A DNA stretch of 64,000 nucleotides from a virus. A program made the translations under genes and the position numbers. Under the pieces are notes generated by a model. The model had not been told where the DNA came from. It was given only the letters and a program-made list of their open reading frames with translations, and did no database searches. The stretch covers positions 62,001 through 126,000 of the IMG/VR virus record IMGVR_UViG_3300005098_000017. One strand, 5' to 3'. Positions 60,776-64,000 of this stretch are shown piece by piece; position 1 is the stretch's first letter, and each line of letters begins with the position of its first letter.

Positions 60776-60939
60776 AAATTATAGTTAGAGTATCACCAAA
60801 TGCAGATATTGTTCGTGTTGAAGCGGCAATACGTAATGCTTTGATGGCGTATGATTTAGATGTACGGTCGATACAAGTGGTAACAACAGCTTTCGGACAG
60901 GAGGAGTATGCCAGAGGACCCGAAAAAACCGAGGCTTGA
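60772..60939 (+). CDS. Small hypothetical protein (55 aa)
   Basis: 55 residues: MKIIVRVSPNADIVRVEAAI, a central region with DLDVRSIQVV, and an acidic end (EEYARGPEKTEA). The start ATG overlaps the giant gene stop (ATGA), and the 3' end overlaps the next gene by 32 bases; the alternating pattern suggests a small alpha/beta fold. No family is recognised. Real by its tight coupling on both sides. Confidence 0.6.
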   Translation: MKIIVRVSPNADIVRVEAAIRNALMAYDLDVRSIQVVTTAFGQEEYARGPEKTEA

Positions 60940-63900
60940 TTACAGGACAGCTATTATAGGTACTGTTCCTGTGATTGTTACAGATTTTAGAGTTGTTGAG
61001 AATTTTTCCTACCAGCAGATACAGACGCTACGTATGGATAATAATGTTATTTACCAGATACCCGGAAGGAATTTGTATGTTATTATTGGATTAGAATTTC
61101 CTGATGGTTATTCCATTAATACAGGACTGCGTGAGCTCCATGCCATGATGTTTCTTGCTTCCATTGTACCTATTTATAGTCCGTGGCTTAATGACATGGT
61201 TATTGCATCGTTTGATCAATATAGAGGGCTTGCTGAATTAATGGGTGTTAATACAGATGTAAACATTTATGCATTGCGTCGTTTAACGATGAGATCTGTT
61301 GAGTCGCCTTATGCTATTGGTGTTGAGATGGAGATTGCTCCCATGGATTTAGATGCGGCGCGGCTTAAACCCCAATTCCTTGTGGATGAAGAGGCAGCGC
61401 GGGCTAAATCTGAATTTATAGCGAGGTTGTTTGAGTTATATGAAACGATGAAGAGAAGTGAGGACCCGCTGGCTTATTTGGATGGCTTTACATCTATCTA
61501 CAATGATTACAAGAGGGCTGTTGCTAATAAGGTTGTCGACTTCCTATGGCAGTCAGAATTATTTAAAAGGTGGATAAGCATAATATATCCTGAGGGTGAT
61601 AAGTCACTTTTACCAGTTCAAGGGGTGCGGCTTAAACGGCAGCTTGGTATATGGAGACAAACGCCATTTGCTAATATTGTTATTCATTATCTTCATATGG
61701 CTGATGATATCGTATCGTTGCGAGATGAAATCCATAAGTATGTTTCAGATGTGGCTAGTAGTACAGCGAAAATGATCCGTGATTATGTAGCTGATTACGA
61801 ACAAATTCAGCAGGTTGGCGCGCCTCGACGATTTTTTCAAGTATTACAGACATTATATAATAGCATTAAAGGTGGCATACGCACCCGTGTTGATAGTTCA
61901 TTAATGGGTACTATAGCATTTGGCAATCAGATAAGAGAGATGTTACTTGAGGTTGCATTACGTATGGATAATGGGCAGAGAGGTAAGTTTACTAACTATG
62001 TGCAAAGGATTCTATCTCTGACGGCGGGGCCTAATCTAGTAGTCCCTGAGATGATGATGGAAGGTGAATCAGCTATTGTTACAATGTCTGATTTTCTTAC
62101 TAGATTTTTTGCGGAATTAGGTAAGAAGTTGGATACGGATTCATACAAAATTTTTGTTGATTTATTTGCTGATGTTATGTCTGAACGTATTGCGTATTGG
62201 GAGTTGTTTTCAAAGGTGATGAAATATGAGACATTTGATTTTGGTAAGTATCGTGCTACTCCAACCAGATGGGAATACACTGTGACTAATAAATTTGTAC
62301 CTCTGAGGATTGGTGATGCAGTAGCTCCCTTGTTGCAACATCTTGGTACTGACAGTCCTATATTTAGGGTGCAGTATGCATGTGGTGATGGTCTGGCCAT
62401 AAGGCAGCTAAAACAGTTAAGAGATGATGTTGATAAGGCTGTGCAACAGATAAATGAAATAGGGTCATATTTCCCTTGGATTACGAGATATATAGAGCCT
62501 ATAATATTATCCTCAACGGACGGCTTAATTGAATTTCTGGGCATGCAGCATGCGGTTTTAGATTCAGTAAGTATTAATCCGATGGAAGAAGCCGCGATGG
62601 TTGCTGAGGCTACATGTACATTTGTTGCCTCTGATATAACGATTTTTGATTACGAGCAGTTTGAGTTTGCCGATACTGTTGGTGCCAATAATTTATCATG
62701 TCTATTATTATTCTATGCATTGCGTAAATGGTACCAGGAAATTTTTGGCAAAGACCTTCCTCCGAGTGGTACTGTTGCAGAGACGGTGCAGCCATTAAAG
62801 GAAGGTGAAGATATTTCGAAGCTAAGGATTCCGTTTAAATTGTTTGATGTTATGGATTCACAGAATGTAACGAAGCGTGCATTTCAGTATGCGATGACAT
62901 TATCCAAAGCTGAGAATCAGAATTATTATAACTTCACTATCTATAATTCAGATAAAAAGGCTGTATATGCATTAAATGAGGGTGTGGTTACTAACGTAAC
63001 TAATAATCTGGTTGATGGTTATATAGTTCGTGTGAAAAACGGTGATTTTGTAACGGAGTATAGGAATCTGGGGAAATTGGCAGAGGATATTAAGCCGGGC
63101 GAAAAGGTGTTGGGTGGACAATATTTAGGGGAGGCGCGCTTCTTTGCTAGTGGAACATATCCAACCGAAGTACAGGAAAAAGAAGTTAAAATGCTACCTA
63201 ACCTATTAGGATTAGGGGTGCCTGAGGTTGTTCAAGAATACAAGAAGAAAGTAAAAACATCTGGTCCTGCGCCTTATGGGGTGTTTATATTATTTATGTA
63301 TAAAAATATTCCATTGGACCTAGAAATTTATAAAGGTAAGGAGGTTTTTGAAAAAGCAGCTAATATATCTGCGCCCACAGATATATATGCATATTTTTGG
63401 ACCCATACTAAGGATGATAAAATAACATGGGCTGGGCATACCTATGATGTGAAAAATAATCCTTATGTCCAAGGATATGTAAATAGTGTCTTAGGTGGGA
63501 TACCTATTTTAGAATCAATTTCGAATCGTGTTTTTGATGAGAAGACATTTTTTGATGTCCTTATTCGATTACTGATGGAGAAATGTATGACATGTGTATC
63601 GTCATTTGATATTGCTGGCTTGGAGCAGAAACTTGCAAATGAATTGGGTATGGAGCCGGCTTCTGCAACTGATAAAGCTGTTCCAACACAGGAGGAATAT
63701 GTGCCCGTTCTTGGCCGTCCATACTTTACCCACCCATCATTGGAAGAGATGAAACTACCAGAGCCACAATTACCTCCTAAGGTAACTCCGGCACCAGAGG
63801 AAGGAAAAATGGAAGTACCTGAGGAGAAAGTAGAGAAACCGCAGCTTTCTGCACCAAAAGAATTACCTGAGGAGGCCCCGCCAGTAGAGGTGCCGCCTAG

Positions 63901-64000
63901 TGAACCACCAATGATAGAAGAAGGTGAAAAAGAGGAGGGTGATCTTTTAAATAGACTCATAGCACGTTACATGGCGCTTGTATCGCAAGATATGAAATAT
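60908..64000 (+). CDS. Large virion protein, 3'-partial (at least 1031 aa)
   Basis: A frame open from ATG 60908 (GGAGGA 4-9 bases upstream) to the window edge with no stop; I checked the whole frame. Begins MPEDPKKPRLDYRTAIIGTV. N-terminal part is a beta-rich domain (FPDGYSINTGLRELHAMMFL), then a long helical region with many charged residues, then a Pro/Glu-rich linker near 63740-63950 (PPKVTPAPEEGKMEVPEE). No known motif. Possibly a tail, baseplate or cargo protein by position. Minus-strand open frames in this stretch are shadows. Confidence 0.72.
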   Translation, partial: MPEDPKKPRLDYRTAIIGTVPVIVTDFRVVENFSYQQIQTLRMDNNVIYQIPGRNLYVIIGLEFPDGYSINTGLRELHAMMFLASIVPIYSPWLNDMVIASFDQYRGLAELMGVNTDVNIYALRRLTMRSVESPYAIGVEMEIAPMDLDAARLKPQFLVDEEAARAKSEFIARLFELYETMKRSEDPLAYLDGFTSIYNDYKRAVANKVVDFLWQSELFKRWISIIYPEGDKSLLPVQGVRLKRQLGIWRQTPFANIVIHYLHMADDIVSLRDEIHKYVSDVASSTAKMIRDYVADYEQIQQVGAPRRFFQVLQTLYNSIKGGIRTRVDSSLMGTIAFGNQIREMLLEVALRMDNGQRGKFTNYVQRILSLTAGPNLVVPEMMMEGESAIVTMSDFLTRFFAELGKKLDTDSYKIFVDLFADVMSERIAYWELFSKVMKYETFDFGKYRATPTRWEYTVTNKFVPLRIGDAVAPLLQHLGTDSPIFRVQYACGDGLAIRQLKQLRDDVDKAVQQINEIGSYFPWITRYIEPIILSSTDGLIEFLGMQHAVLDSVSINPMEEAAMVAEATCTFVASDITIFDYEQFEFADTVGANNLSCLLLFYALRKWYQEIFGKDLPPSGTVAETVQPLKEGEDISKLRIPFKLFDVMDSQNVTKRAFQYAMTLSKAENQNYYNFTIYNSDKKAVYALNEGVVTNVTNNLVDGYIVRVKNGDFVTEYRNLGKLAEDIKPGEKVLGGQYLGEARFFASGTYPTEVQEKEVKMLPNLLGLGVPEVVQEYKKKVKTSGPAPYGVFILFMYKNIPLDLEIYKGKEVFEKAANISAPTDIYAYFWTHTKDDKITWAGHTYDVKNNPYVQGYVNSVLGGIPILESISNRVFDEKTFFDVLIRLLMEKCMTCVSSFDIAGLEQKLANELGMEPASATDKAVPTQEEYVPVLGRPYFTHPSLEEMKLPEPQLPPKVTPAPEEGKMEVPEEKVEKPQLSAPKELPEEAPPVEVPPSEPPMIEEGEKEEGDLLNRLIARYMALVSQDMKY

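Noticed and set aside
63463-63960. Minus-strand Ser/Gly-rich open frame of 165 codons
   Set aside because: It lies opposite the Pro/Glu-rich linker of the partial gene at 60908-64000, has low-complexity composition typical of an antisense shadow and no ribosome site in context.
1-64000. CRISPR arrays, tRNA or rRNA genes, integrase and attachment sites
   Set aside because: No regular repeat-spacer array, cloverleaf-like gene or recombinase was seen; intergenic space is short and mostly filled by promoters and ribosome sites.

Overview
This window reads as part of a large tailed double-stranded DNA bacteriophage genome with a contractile tail (myovirus type). Both window ends cut through phage sequence and the last gene runs off the right edge. 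The evidence is a near-complete virion morphogenesis run: large terminase, portal, prohead protease with scaffold region, decoration-like protein, major capsid, head-tail connectors, tail sheath, tube-like proteins, tape-measure-like giant. It is combined with phage-style nucleotide metabolism and recombination genes. The sequence is AT-rich, genes overlap by 1-8 bases or are tightly packed, and AGGAGG ribosome binding sites are common. A B12-dependent ribonucleotide reductase, ThyX and basic proteins rich in charged residues fit an anaerobic and possibly thermophilic host. Three proteins end in a domain resembling the type IX secretion (T9SS) C-terminal sorting domain, pointing to a host in the Bacteroidota/FCB group or a relative (inference).

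Layout. 1-1316 rightward: PhoH-like ATPase and an HNH endonuclease. 1290-4576 leftward: small membrane proteins (including a tandem duplicate and a 27-residue protein), ThyX and small unknowns, from a sigma70-like promoter at 4599-4626. 4642-6223: two homologous secreted cysteine-rich proteins facing each other tail to tail, plus a small membrane protein. 6300-8204 rightward: a two-domain glycosyltransferase. 8201-16248 leftward: M15 peptidase (endolysin), RNase HII-like protein, RuvC-like resolvase, RecA-like recombinase, class II ribonucleotide reductase, a DUF1599/MazG-like protein, a basic protein and a winged-helix-like protein. The 3' end of the last gene is replaced by a compact GC-rich structured element. 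16252-16369 is a divergent promoter region. 16370-64000 is one long rightward late operon: GroES-like co-chaperonin, unknowns, metallophosphoesterase, PD-(D/E)XK nuclease, four highly basic proteins, terminase, portal, head, tail and giant virion proteins.

The most notable content is as follows. (1) A 2353-residue protein contains a motif arrangement like the RNA polymerase beta-prime double-psi barrel, including D-W-D-T-D, plus an upstream DnaQ-like region. It is a candidate virion-packaged RNA polymerase, as in crAss-like phages. (2) The terminase and portal genes each carry an intein. (3) A GC-rich near-palindrome, core GAAGCC(S)nGGCTTC with many half-sites, is scattered through the window in all reading frames. 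(4) A multi-stem RNA-like element lies at 14572-14649. (5) T9SS-like sorting domains are encoded by the phage.

The likely programme: the leftward genes supply DNA precursors, recombination and lysis, and the rightward operon builds the particle. A terminator after the sheath gene and a hairpin after the capsid gene probably tune output along that operon.
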